A model generated the notes under the pieces. That model had not been told where the DNA came from and did not search any database. It was given only the letters and a program-made list of their open reading frames with translations. A program made the translations under genes and the position numbers. DNA of 35,006 nucleotides, from assembly GCA_001600695.1 (NCBI GenBank), contig BCKQ01000035.1:4828-39833 (forward strand). Reading direction: 5' to 3'. The DNA comes from Ascoidea asiatica (lineage: Eukaryota; Ascomycota; Saccharomycetes; Ascoideales; Ascoideaceae). How positions within the stretch are numbered: position 1 is the stretch's first letter; every line of letters begins with the position of its first letter. This document shows, piece after piece, positions 1 through 9,202 of this stretch.

Positions 1-2
1 AC

Positions 3-56
3 AATAACAATGATGATAATGATAATGATAATGATAATGATAAAGGTAATGAATAA
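3..56 (+). CDS. possible C-terminal tail of a gene cut by the window edge
   Basis: The frame starting at base 3 reads only Asn, Asp, Lys, Gly and Glu codons (alternating N and D) and ends in two consecutive TAA stops at 54-59. Other genes in this window carry similar Asn/Asp runs, so this may be the last residues of a gene lying to the left. It could equally be a non-coding (GATAAT)n microsatellite. No function can be inferred. Confidence 0.3.
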   Translation, partial: NNNDDNDNDNDNDKGNE

Positions 57-429
57 TAATGAATAAAAACTTTAGAAAAGTAGAACTTCTTCTCTATTTC
101 TTATATTTATACTGTAACTGTTAATATATATTTCTTCTCAACTTTATCTGATATGAATTTATTAAGTTACTTAATTCTAGATCTATCCTTTATTTATTTA
201 CAAACAATAACACCACACCCAACATCCCAATTAAAACCACTTTATTAATTCCTTGAAAGCAAAAGTGATTGGAAATTGTTTGCGGTTGCAGGCAGCGGCA
301 CTGAATGAATTGTTGAAGTGTTGAAGTGTTGAAGTGTTGCATTGTGGGTGTAAGAAGTAAAGTACGTACTGGGAAGGTGGCAGCAGTGGTGGTAGATGTC
401 ATGTGAATCGCTTCTGACCAATGATCAAC

Positions 430-640
430 AACCATTGATCCCCGGGATAAGAGATAAGAGATGGTCCCGTGACATGATCAGACACGCTTTCGTTATGTCA
501 TCTGAAGCTAAGCAGACCCAGAACCGTGGAGCTGTGTCTATTTTAGGACTTCTGCACAGGGATGGAGAGCTGGACCGGGGGTCTAGACCTTTGGGTAGAA
601 GCACTGCTGCTGGTTGTGGTGAAGAACTATCAGTATCTTA
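430..640. ncRNA. GC-rich island, candidate structured RNA (strand unknown)
   Basis: By my count 481-600 is about 50% G+C, while the sequence on both sides is near 20-25%. Small inverted repeats are present: AGACAC (479-484) can pair with GTGTCT (534-539), TGACAT with ATGTCA around 470-500, and GGTCC (463-467) with GGACC (572-576). A piece at 504-513 (GAAGCTAAGC) matches the 5S rRNA box A consensus, but the distance to the later 5S-like GGATGG (560-565) is about 28 nt too long, so I do not call 5S rRNA. In AT-rich genomes, GC islands often mark structured RNAs. Both strands are open for long stretches (190-435 minus, 396-716 plus), but neither product looks like a protein. Confidence 0.35.
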
Positions 641-741
641 TTATATTCATATATTCATATATTCATATATCTCATTATATCACTTAAAAGAAGAAGTTAC
701 AATTCAAACAATTTAAAGGAGTTATCAATCTTTATTTCATT

Positions 742-750
742 TATATAAAA
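742..750 (+). promoter_or_regulatory. TATA-like box of the tyrosine phosphatase gene
   Basis: TATATAAAA lies 92 bases before the start codon at 842. It is followed by a leader rich in ATTCAATTCA repeats (about 758-835). Spacing and sequence suit a yeast TATA element, but AT-rich DNA yields such matches by chance. Confidence 0.4.
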
Positions 751-841
751 ACAACTTCTATTCAATTCAATTCTACTCAATTCAATTCAATTCATCAATA
801 ATCTATTCAATAATCTTCAATTCATCAATAATCTTATAAAA

Positions 842-2227
842 ATGAGTCTTAAACCACCAGCAAAATTAAAAAAAAAATTAAAATTAAATAATTTAGATAA
901 TTTAAATACAAATTTCTTTATAAATTCCAATGACTTCAATGACCTCAATGATAATAACAATAACAACAATAACAATAACAATAACAATAACAATAACAAT
1001 AACAATGATGATAATGATAATGATAATGAATTATATAATTATTTACCAAATTATTTAAAACAAAATAAAATTAAAATTTTTGAAAAATTTAATATTATTA
1101 AATTTCATGAATTTCAATTAAAAAATTTAATTAAATTTAATCATTCTCAATTATCTAATAATCAATTAAAAAATAGATATTCAAATGTTATTCCTTTTGA
1201 TAATAATAGAATTAAATTACCAATAATATCAAATTCATTCACTCTTACCGCCAACAATGACAAAGAAACTACCGCTGATAGTAATGACAAAGAAACTAGC
1301 GCCGCTGATAATAGTAATGAAAATAATAATATTGATGATTATATTAATGCTTCAAAAATAAATTTTAAAAATCAATCATATATCTCAACTCAAGGTCCAT
1401 TAAAAAATACATTTCAAGCATTTTGGCAAATGATTTATATGATTTCATTACCTTTTAAAAATATTAATTTAGAAACAATAATTTTAATGTTAACTCCATT
1501 AATTGAAAATAATCAAATTAAATGTTTTAATTATTGGCCAAATAAATTTCAAGAATTTAATTTAAATAAAAATTTAATAAAAATTGATAATTTAAAAATT
1601 TATAAATTTAAATTTTTTATAAAATTATTAAATGTTTTTTATAATAAAAAGGGTAAATTTTATCATTCAAAATTATTATTAATTCCAATTGATGATAATG
1701 ATAATGAACTTGATATTGATGAACTTTATAATAATAAAGATAATAATCAAGATAATAATAAATCACAAAGACAATATAAAAAAATTATTAATCATATATA
1801 TTATGATCAATGGAAAGATTTTAAAAAACCAGAAGATCATGAAAGTATAATAGAATTAATTAATTATATTCAATTTTTAAATAATTTAAATTTAAATAAA
1901 ATTCCAATAATTATTCATTGTTCTGCAGGTGTTGGAAGAACTGGAACTTTTATAATCTTACATTATTTAATTAATTATCATGATAATTTTAAAATTAATC
2001 AAAAATCAATTAAAGATTTATTATCATCTTCTGATAATGATAATAATAATGATAATGATATAATTTTTGATATGGTTTGTAAAATTAGATCTCAAAGATT
2101 ATTAAGTGTTCAAAATTTTAATCAATTTTTTTATATTTATAATTTATTAAAATTTTTATATTTAAAAAAATTAAAAAATTTTAAAATTGATTATGATTAT
2201 TTTAAATCTATTGAAATTAATAAATAA
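842..2227 (+). CDS. classical protein tyrosine phosphatase, PTP1-like
   Basis: This 461-residue protein should hydrolyse phosphotyrosine in the cytoplasm or nucleus. Visible motifs in order are: an Asn run (about residues 36-53); the phosphotyrosine loop NRY (111-113) followed by NVIPFD; DDYINAS and STQGPL, typical of classical PTPs; a WPD-type loop; the signature HCSAGVGRTG (359-368) with catalytic Cys360 and Arg366; and a Q loop with Gln424 and Gln428, spaced as in PTP1B. The general-acid Asp326 is 34 residues before Cys360, also as in PTP1B, but the loop reads WKD, not WPD. Low-complexity Asp/Asn inserts, one near the Q loop, explain why it exceeds the 335 residues of S. cerevisiae Ptp1. 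It has no membrane segment or SH2 domain. The start is the first ATG, in context AAAATG. Family assignment is secure; orthology to Ptp1 rather than Ptp2/3 is inferred from size. Confidence 0.93.
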   Translation: MSLKPPAKLKKKLKLNNLDNLNTNFFINSNDFNDLNDNNNNNNNNNNNNNNNNNNDDNDNDNELYNYLPNYLKQNKIKIFEKFNIIKFHEFQLKNLIKFNHSQLSNNQLKNRYSNVIPFDNNRIKLPIISNSFTLTANNDKETTADSNDKETSAADNSNENNNIDDYINASKINFKNQSYISTQGPLKNTFQAFWQMIYMISLPFKNINLETIILMLTPLIENNQIKCFNYWPNKFQEFNLNKNLIKIDNLKIYKFKFFIKLLNVFYNKKGKFYHSKLLLIPIDDNDNELDIDELYNNKDNNQDNNKSQRQYKKIINHIYYDQWKDFKKPEDHESIIELINYIQFLNNLNLNKIPIIIHCSAGVGRTGTFIILHYLINYHDNFKINQKSIKDLLSSSDNDNNNDNDIIFDMVCKIRSQRLLSVQNFNQFFYIYNLLKFLYLKKLKNFKIDYDYFKSIEINK

Positions 2228-3310
2228 TATTATTATTATTTCTCTTTTTTATTTCTATTTCAATTAATGAAATAATAATAAATTTAATATTTTACATTTT
2301 TATTTTTCATTTAAAACTTGTAAATCTTAACGTCTCTTCTCAAAACATTTATTATGAAAACAAATTATAAACTTCAATTTAAAGTTGATCTTTTAAAATT
2401 GTCGTTTTTGTTGTTGTTATCGTAATATTATTATTTTCTTATTTATCATAATTTATTCATTTTGAATTGTGTTAGATTTTGAATTGGGGCAATTTGAAAT
2501 TGAAATTGAAATTTATTTTTAAATTTATTTTTAAATTTTAGATTTTAAATTTTAGATTTTAAATTCTTAAGTATGGGGAAAAAAGCAGATCCATAATTCT
2601 GGTGCCGTAATTTGATGATAGTTTTAATTTCTTCACTCTGAAACAAAAAAAATATTAGTTTTAAATGAAATGAATTGATATTAAGATGAATTGAAATGAG
2701 AAATTATGAATTGAGATGAATTGAATTGANATGAATTGAATTGAGATGAATTGAAATAAGGATGTTAATAATGATAATGATGAGTAAATTTTTATGGAAA
2801 GTTTTATTACGAGACTATTAATGACATGTAACTGCAATATTTGGTTTAAAGACATTAAATATTTAAATATTTAATAATTTTAATTTAAAACATGTATTAA
2901 AGAACATTAACATTTTTGAATAANNAATATACTAATTTGATTTTTTCATAATAATAAAATTTAATAAAAAATAATAAGAAATTGAGGAAAAATAAAATAA
3001 AATTCTGTGCTTTACTGTACTGTATACTTTCATCTAGTTTATAATATAATATAATAGTTTTAAGAAATATAAATATATTGAGTAACTAAGAGAGATAAAA
3101 TTATTATAATAAAAATTTTAGACAAATTAGGATAATTGATATATTCAATTTCAGTAATTTTAAAAAATTTTANAATTTTATTGTAAGTAATAAGTTTTAA
3201 ATTTGATTAGAGAAATTTTGAGAAATCAGAATTTGAATGAGAAGATTAAATAAATTTTAAATTATGTAAATAGAGTAAATTATAAAAAGAGATTATATTC
3301 TTCATAATCT
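2228..3310. other. intergenic region with degenerate simple repeats
   Basis: I see no gene here. It contains short A/T-rich periodic stretches: AAATTTATTTTT-like repeats at about 2505-2570, a run of GATGAATTGA-type repeats at about 2665-2760, and several isolated N positions. Stops are frequent in all frames. Confidence 0.6.
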
Positions 3311-3319
3311 TATATAAAA
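3311..3319 (+). promoter_or_regulatory. TATA-like box before the small cysteine-rich gene
   Basis: TATATAAAA lies 167 bases before the ATG at 3486. It is followed by a (TTATA)n microsatellite (about 3326-3364) and ATTCATTCCTT repeats in the leader. This is plausible, but the AT-rich background makes chance matches likely. Confidence 0.3.
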
Positions 3320-3325
3320 AATCTA

Positions 3326-3364
3326 TTATATTATATTATATTATATTATATTATATTATATTAT
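3326..3364. repeat. (TTATA)n microsatellite
   Basis: A run of about seven to eight TTATA units lies in the presumed leader of the gene at 3486. Confidence 0.85.
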
Positions 3365-3485
3365 TAATTATTTCATATAAATTCAAAATAAACAAATTCA
3401 TTCCTTAAATTCATTCCTTTATACATTATTCATTCCTTAAATATATTATTCATTTATTCATTCAATAAATCATTGATAGATAAAA

Positions 3486-3716
3486 ATGCCAGTTGTACCA
3501 GTTTGGAGTTGTTGTAAATGTAAATTAGAAACAGTAAGTGATGATTATCATTTAAAGAATCCTAAAAAATTACCATATTATTTTTTTAGTTGTGTTTGTA
3601 ATCATAGAGCATGTAAAGAATGTTTTCATTGTACAACAAAATTAATTAAAGATGAAGCTTTACTGAGACAATTTATTCATATGATTGATTATAAATATTA
3701 TAGATTTACTCGATAA
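3486..3716 (+). CDS. small cysteine-rich, probably zinc-binding protein
   Basis: A 76-residue protein with cysteines in two clusters: Cys9, Cys10 and Cys12 after a Trp (W-S-C-C-K-C), then Cys36, Cys38, His40, Cys43, Cys46 and Cys49. This spacing resembles small zinc-ribbon proteins common in fungi, which have a W-x-C-C-x-C start and a C-x-x-C end. Two knuckles binding one or two zinc ions are therefore likely, by inference. There is no signal peptide or membrane segment. The start ATG has an AAAA context, and the ORF sits alone between AT-rich spacers with clean base composition, so I take it as real despite its size. The function is unknown; a partner-binding or regulatory role would be a guess. 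Confidence 0.72.
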   Translation: MPVVPVWSCCKCKLETVSDDYHLKNPKKLPYYFFSCVCNHRACKECFHCTTKLIKDEALLRQFIHMIDYKYYRFTR

Positions 3717-4166
3717 AAGAGTATAAATTTGCATTTCTTTTCTTCCTTCCTTCATTTCTTTTCATTCATTCATCTATTCATTGTAATAGTAATAATAATA
3801 ATAATAATAATAGTAGTAGTAGTATATAGCTTTTAAATAATCTCATTAATTTACATTCATTCATTCATTCATTCATTCATTCATTAATACAATTTCATTC
3901 AATTAGCCCTGTTTAGAATTGGGATTATTAGTATTTTATGAGTATTTTATGAGTTACTCCGGTANAGGAGTGTTTTATTGTATGTTTAAATACCTTTATA
4001 AATGAGATAATACTAAATTTCACTTTTTTCAATATCAATTTATTTCTTGAGTATTTAAACGATTGAAAAATGAGTCAAATAAAAAGGAAGAAGAGTATTA
4101 TTTTAACTTAAGTTATAATAATTAATATAGAGTAATAGATTAATATATAGAATATCAAGTATTGAA
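3717..4166. other. intergenic spacer with TTC/CATT/TAA simple repeats
   Basis: It holds (TAA)n at about 3790-3812, (TAG)n at about 3812-3825, (CATT)n at about 3854-3886, a duplicated GAGTATTTTAT around 3937-3960, and a small inverted repeat ACTCC/GGAGT (3956-3971) followed by T-rich sequence. No gene is seen. Confidence 0.6.
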
Positions 4167-5090
4167 ATGAGTGAATTAAAAGAAAGAGAAAGAGAAAAAG
4201 AAAGAAAAAGAGAAATACCAAAAAGTCATCAAGGTGGATATATTGGATTTTTAGCAGGAATGTGTTCAGGATTTGCAAAAAATTTAGTTGGACATCCATT
4301 TGATACAGTTAAAGTTAGATTACAAACATCACAAGGAAAATCATCAATAAAAGAATTTAAAGGACCAATTGATTGTGTATTAAAGACAATAAAAAATGAA
4401 AATATTTTTGCATTTTATAAAGGTGCATCACCTGTTTTCATTGGATGGATTTTAATGGATAGTGTAATGTTAGGATCATTATCAAATTATAGAAGAATTT
4501 TATTAGATACAATTTATAAAGATTATAAAAAATTACCAATTTTTGGACATTGTTTAGCAGGATTAGGTGCTGGATTAACAGTATCATTTGTTGCAGCACC
4601 TGTTGAACAATTAAAAGCAAGATTACAAATTCAATATGATAAAAATTCAACATTTTATAAAGGTCCAATATCTTTAGGTTATTCAATAATTAAAAAAAAT
4701 GGTATAAAGGGATTATATTCAGGATTATTTGCAACAATGATATTTAGAACAAATTTTATTGTTTGGTGGGGATCATATGAAATTATTACAAATTTATTTA
4801 AAGATTATTCTAAATTATCAAATATAAGTATAAATTTTTGGTCTGGTGGTTTAAGTGCAACTTGTTTTTGGATTACTGCTTATCCAAGTGATGTTATAAA
4901 ACAAACAATAATGACAGATGATTTAAATAATCCAAGATTTAAAAATTATTTAAGTGCAGTTAAATATATTTATTTACAAAATGGTTTAAAAGGTTTCTTC
5001 AGAGGATTCATGCCTTCAATCTTAAGAAGTTTTCCAGCAAATGCTTCTGCTCTTGCAGCTTTTGAATTTGTCATGAGGAACTTTGGATAA
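4167..5090 (+). CDS. mitochondrial carrier (SLC25) family protein
   Basis: A 307-residue inner-membrane solute carrier with the usual threefold repeat and six membrane helices. The three signature motifs are PFDTVK (44-49), PVEQLK (145-150) and PSDVIK (240-245), each followed by a basic and aromatic/glycine stretch (for example FYKG after repeats 1 and 2 and FFRG after repeat 3). Glu in place of Asp in the second motif, and WWGSYE at about 200-205, are shared with the carnitine, ornithine and Ymc-type branch of the family. The substrate cannot be fixed from this; an amino acid, carnitine or carboxylate is most likely. The N-terminus is a highly charged Glu/Arg/Lys stretch before the first helix (about residue 25). 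Its length is typical of the family. The start is the first ATG in a GAAATG context. Confidence 0.93.
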   Translation: MSELKEREREKERKREIPKSHQGGYIGFLAGMCSGFAKNLVGHPFDTVKVRLQTSQGKSSIKEFKGPIDCVLKTIKNENIFAFYKGASPVFIGWILMDSVMLGSLSNYRRILLDTIYKDYKKLPIFGHCLAGLGAGLTVSFVAAPVEQLKARLQIQYDKNSTFYKGPISLGYSIIKKNGIKGLYSGLFATMIFRTNFIVWWGSYEIITNLFKDYSKLSNISINFWSGGLSATCFWITAYPSDVIKQTIMTDDLNNPRFKNYLSAVKYIYLQNGLKGFFRGFMPSILRSFPANASALAAFEFVMRNFG

Positions 5091-6058
5091 TTTCAGCATT
5101 GTTTATATTCTCTTCTCTTCTTCACAAACATCAATAGACCTTTACTTCTCTCTATTTACATATTTACATATTCAGCATTGTCTCTCTACTTTCTACTCTC
5201 TACTCTCTACTCTCTACTCTCTACTCTCTACTCTCTACTCTCTACTCTCTACTCTACTCTTTATACTCTTTATACTCTTTATACTCTTTATACTCTTCTT
5301 TTATACTCTTCTTTTACTCTTTTTACTTGTTCTCTTCTTTCTTCTTTTTGTGTTCTTCATTTGAAATTGACCGGATTTGGAGCATCCAGGGTTATAAACA
5401 AGATCCGTGCTGAGATCCGCTCCGGTTTGTATTTCAGGTCGTATTGGTGCTAATTGGGTAATTTGAAGGTCGTAATTAAATATAAACAGTTTTTTATTTC
5501 TGTTTCTATAACTTCCGGTATAATTACCTCTTTTGGACTGTNTTNTTTTTTTTTTGTTTTCTTTTGGNACTAAAAAAAGCTTTAAACAAATACAAAATTA
5601 ATGAANNAATTAACAATGAGAATAATGATAATAATGATAATAATGATAATAATGATAGTGTTTCTATTACAATAGTGGTTNTTTGAATAGACTGAATACN
5701 AGAAGAAGTAATGAAGATATAATTACTTATTGAATACTTGTTTTTACGCAGACAAGACTAGATTATTATCGAAATACACTTTGTGATACAGTTTGTAATA
5801 CAGTTTTTTGAAAAAAAAATAAAATATTATATTGATAAAAANTAAGATATGATATATAGATTGAATTGGCATAGATTGAATAAATTGAAATAAATAGATG
5901 TTTTTTTGAAATGATATATCATAANTAAAATAAAATAAAATAAAANNAAANTAAAATAAAAATAAGATAAAAATAAATGGGTAATATAATTACCAAAGGT
6001 AGTACTTTAATGATAAAAGTAATTGATTAAGTCAATGAATTAATAATCCATTTGTAGT
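5091..6058. other. intergenic region between carrier gene and minus-strand gene
   Basis: It begins with a pyrimidine-rich tandem-repeat block, then a short GC-richer stretch (5369-5440), then poly-T, (AATGATAAT)n around 5618-5655 and AT-rich sequence with several N positions. Open frames over the repeat block (5083-5364 and 5178-5453) are products of the repeats and I do not call them genes. Confidence 0.6.
5192..5297. repeat. tandem repeats: 7-bp then 9-bp pyrimidine-rich units
   Basis: About nine copies of a 7-bp unit (CTCTCTA, about 5192-5255) are followed directly by about four copies of a 9-bp unit (TTTATACTC, about 5259-5297). The block is strongly C/T on the plus strand and starts about 100 bases after the carrier stop codon, so it may lie in the 3' untranslated region. 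Confidence 0.85.
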
Positions 6059-6294
6059 TTATAAAAGTCTGAATGAACTTCTTAAATCATTTTCAATTAA
6101 CATATCTTTAANAACAATATTTTCTTCATCATTCTTATTAATACCATTACCATTAATATTATCATTATCAAGNTTGTTGTTGTTAATATTCCCCTTAACA
6201 CTGGTAATAATATTCTTATTATTGTTCTTTGTATAATCATCATCATTCAATTTATTATTATCATTACCATTACCATTACCATTACCATTACCAA

Positions 6295-6329
<35 letters not shown>

Positions 6330-6556
6330 TTCTTTTTCTTTTTCTTTTTATTTTTATTTTTATTTTTATTTTTATTCTTTAACCTTAAAAAAGCTTTTTC
6401 AATTTGATTAATAACTTCAATTTTTCTAATAATTTTATTTTTTTTATTATTACCTAATGGTTTTTCAGGGAATAAATCTTTTTCAGAGTATACAATTTCT
6501 TGACAATCAGCTGTATTGACATTTAAATGAACAATTGAATCATAGTGTAAAGTCAT
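6059..6556 (-). CDS. low-complexity hypothetical protein behind repeat copy 0
   Basis: I start this at the ATG at 6556; a longer frame to 6565 needs a TTG start. The 165-residue product opens with an ordinary-looking segment (MTLHYDSIVHLNVNTA and on to about residue 60) that I do not recognise. It continues with an Asn/Lys run, a Lys run, a Gly-Ser repeat, a Gly-Asn repeat and an Asn/Asp-rich tail. Two N bases fall inside the frame, so the sequence is not fully certain. The gene lies just beyond the promoter-like end of inverted repeat copy 0, whose TATA-like box (6907-6917) is 351 bases upstream. This mirrors the arrangement of the gene at 28824 (334 bases). It could be a real fast-evolving gene or the 5' remnant of a larger decayed one. 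Confidence 0.5.
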
Positions 6557-6583
6557 TTTAATCAAAAAAAGATAAGAAAATTA

Positions 6584-6655
6584 AGAATTGAAAATTAAGA
6601 ATTGAAAATTTAGAATTGAAAATTTAGAATTAAAAATTAAGAATTAAAAATTAAA
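6584..6655. repeat. 15-bp tandem repeat in the leader of the minus-strand gene
   Basis: About five imperfect copies of GAATTGAAAATTAAG lie immediately upstream of the ATG at 6556, in the presumed 5' untranslated region. Confidence 0.75.
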
Positions 6656-6836
6656 GATAAGATTTAAGAAATATTATTAAAAAAAAACTTTAATATAGAA
6701 AGTATAATTTAAAAGAAGAAGCAAGAATAATTAGAAATAGATAAATAAAAAGTAATGATATGAGAATAAAGTGAATTTAATAAATTGAATTGAGTGATTA
6801 ATTGATTGATTGATTAATGAATAATTGATAATGAAT

Positions 6837-6880
6837 AAAAGAATAAAAGAATAAAAGAATAAAAGAATAAAAGAATAAAA
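6837..6880. repeat. (GAATAAAA)n tandem repeat
   Basis: Five to six copies of an 8-bp unit lie in the leader, close to the TATA-like box. On the minus strand they read TTTTATTC, which is also found once or twice at the matching place upstream of the gene at 28824. Confidence 0.85.
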
Positions 6881-6906
6881 TCAAAATCAGAGGGGAACTG
6901 GGAATG

Positions 6907-6917
6907 CCCTTTTTATA
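6907..6917 (-). promoter_or_regulatory. TATA-like box at the inner end of repeat copy 0
   Basis: On the minus strand it reads TATAAAAAGGG followed by CATTCC. Copy 2 has TATAAAAATGG followed by CATTTCC at 28490-28500. Both are embedded in aligned flanking sequence (GTTGATAAAGGAA-like before, TTCTTTTATTCT-like after), which argues that the box is inherited and not a chance match. Confidence 0.55.
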
Positions 6918-7629
6918 TTGTCCAAAAAGTAGACATTTTACCAGATAAGTAGATACTAGTGAATTTTATCAATTTCCTTTATCAATTTCCTAAGTAAATT
7001 GTATTGTAAATTGTATTGTAAATTCCAGTGTAAATTTCTTTGTTGAATTCCTTTGTAAAATCCTTGTGAAATTGCTAGTAAGTGTAATCTGAGACAGTTT
7101 TTAAATTGTTGAGAAAAAAAAAACAGATAAGAAATGAAATCAAAACTAAAATCAAAATCCAACAAGAAACCAGAGTTCAATATCAGAACCAAATTCAAAA
7201 GCAGAACTAAATCCAATTACGAAAACAAACCTGAATTTCATATCCAAGAAACAAGAACGAGAAAAAGAAGTTAAAACAAACCATAAAAAAGGTGTTTTTT
7301 TTTGGTGTTTTCTGCAACTGAAACCACGAAAAAAATTTCCTTCACGAACAACGAGAAAAAAAACACTACAAAGCACTACCAAAATGCAGTATTTGAGTGC
7401 TAATTTGTATTAATTTGATCATCAGACGAACTATTGCAAGTTAATAATTCATTATTAATTCTTATTAAATCAATTCATTGAATATATCCATAATTATAAT
7501 CAAGCTATCAAGCACTGCTTCAGCATTTCTGATAGACTCGATTTCTACCATTTGAGGCTGCTGGTAGCTTCTGTTAACAAAATTGAAGTGAAGCAAAGTA
7601 AACAATAATTATTTGACAAGAAGTAAAAT

Positions 7630-7722
7630 ATAATAATAATTATCATAATAATAATCATAATAATAATCATAATAATAATCATAATGATAATCATAATGAT
7701 AATCATAATGATAATCATAATA
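7630..7722. repeat. 12-bp tandem repeat (AATCATAATAAT / AATCATAATGAT)
   Basis: About seven to eight copies of a 12-bp unit lie in the body of copy 0. It is a simple-sequence expansion without coding meaning. Confidence 0.85.
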
Positions 7723-9202
7723 TATTCAATGAATTAGTTTAATGATTTGATTAAAAGAATGAATTGATTATCATTGAGTTCATTTCAAGTATTCAAGCAA
7801 GCTCTGATTATTCTTTACATGCTTTTAAAATCTTTATTTNAATTCCAATTTCAATTGTTATTGAGATTATATTAGAATTTAATCATTATTTCATAATCAA
7901 TCAACAGAATGTTTATGATAATAATCCATTAACATCAAAATCATATTCATATATAATCCATTTAAATTAATCAGTATTATTCAATATTATTCAATATTAT
8001 TTAATATCACTAAAAGAGAAGATTCTTTAAATAGAATACTCCAATTTAATCAATTATAATCCATTAATATACCAATTATTATTAATTATCTAATCTATTA
8101 ACATCATAATCAATAATCATCATTCATCTATAAATGCTCTTTTTATTTTAAAGATATCAAATAATAATCACTATAATTTAATATCACTTAAGGTTAAAAT
8201 AATTTTAAAATAAATTAAACGCCAGTAAGATATTAAAACTAATATTATTAATAAAATGATAATAAAAAGATAATAAAAAGATAATAAAAGATAATTTTAA
8301 ATAACATAACATTATTATCTTTATTTATAAGTTATAAGTTCTTAAAGATGCCCTTTCATTTAAATTAATATTATTAGCTGCTTTTAATTTAATAAGCATA
8401 ACCCATTTCATTGATAATAAAATCACTCATTTAAAATTACAATTAAATTATAATCTAAAAAGCATTCAGTTGATAATATATTTTCATTAAATCTTAGTTA
8501 TAATAATTAATCATTTCCTAATTCCTTAACTAATATATCAAACAATTTTATAATACAATCAACAAAATTTAATTCTTCAAGCAAGAAAGAATAAATCAAT
8601 NATATCACAATTATCTTTNATAGAATNTTTAATTGCATTAAAAATTACAATAGTTCTTTCCTTTTCACATTCATCTTATTCCAATTTGGTGATTTAACAG
8701 ATATTGTTTATTGCTTCGTTGATTATAATAAGATCATTTCTCATTATTATACTTTTTGAAATATTTTATTAATAAATATTCCAAAAGGTTTAGAATTTAT
8801 TAATTAATACATTCATTTTTTAGATTAAAATTAAAACAAGTTTCAATTTATATCAAGATTATCTTTAATTTATGCTTAATATATCCCTTTAAATCAAACT
8901 GAATTAAACTAAATTAAAGGTTCCAATACTTCTACTTCATTCATTATTAAAATTATTTTCTATTTTCCAAATTGGTAATTATAATTCAAATAGTATCAAT
9001 TATTATATTCAATTCAATTCAAAATTTACTAAAGCTTACCTTTTTTAACTTTTTCATATTCACAACTTATTAACATTTTTTGGAGTTTCAGTTAATATCA
9101 TTTCAACTTTAATCAATTATTAATATTTTAAAGATTATCTCATTGAAGTTATAATTTTAAGACGTATTCCATTGATTTACTAACACAAGTTCATATTTAT
9201 CT

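Noticed and set aside
463-576. 5S rRNA gene
   Set aside because: GAAGCTAAGC and GGATGG resemble conserved 5S parts, but the distance between them is about 28 nt too long and the helix II pairing is not found.
396-716. 106-codon plus-strand frame in the GC island
   Set aside because: Its composition follows the GC island and it ends in repeat-derived Tyr/Ile; no protein-like pattern. A structured RNA is a better reading.
817-1005. Leu-rich minus-strand frame
   Set aside because: It is the antisense of the Asn run of the phosphatase gene.
5083-5453. Two plus-strand frames rich in Leu, Ser, Tyr and Phe
   Set aside because: They are translations of the 7-bp and 9-bp tandem repeats after the carrier stop; both 7-bp and 9-bp arrays stay open by chance.
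7630-7722. CRISPR-like regular repeat
   Set aside because: The 12-bp units are adjacent with no spacers; it is a simple tandem repeat in a eukaryotic genome.
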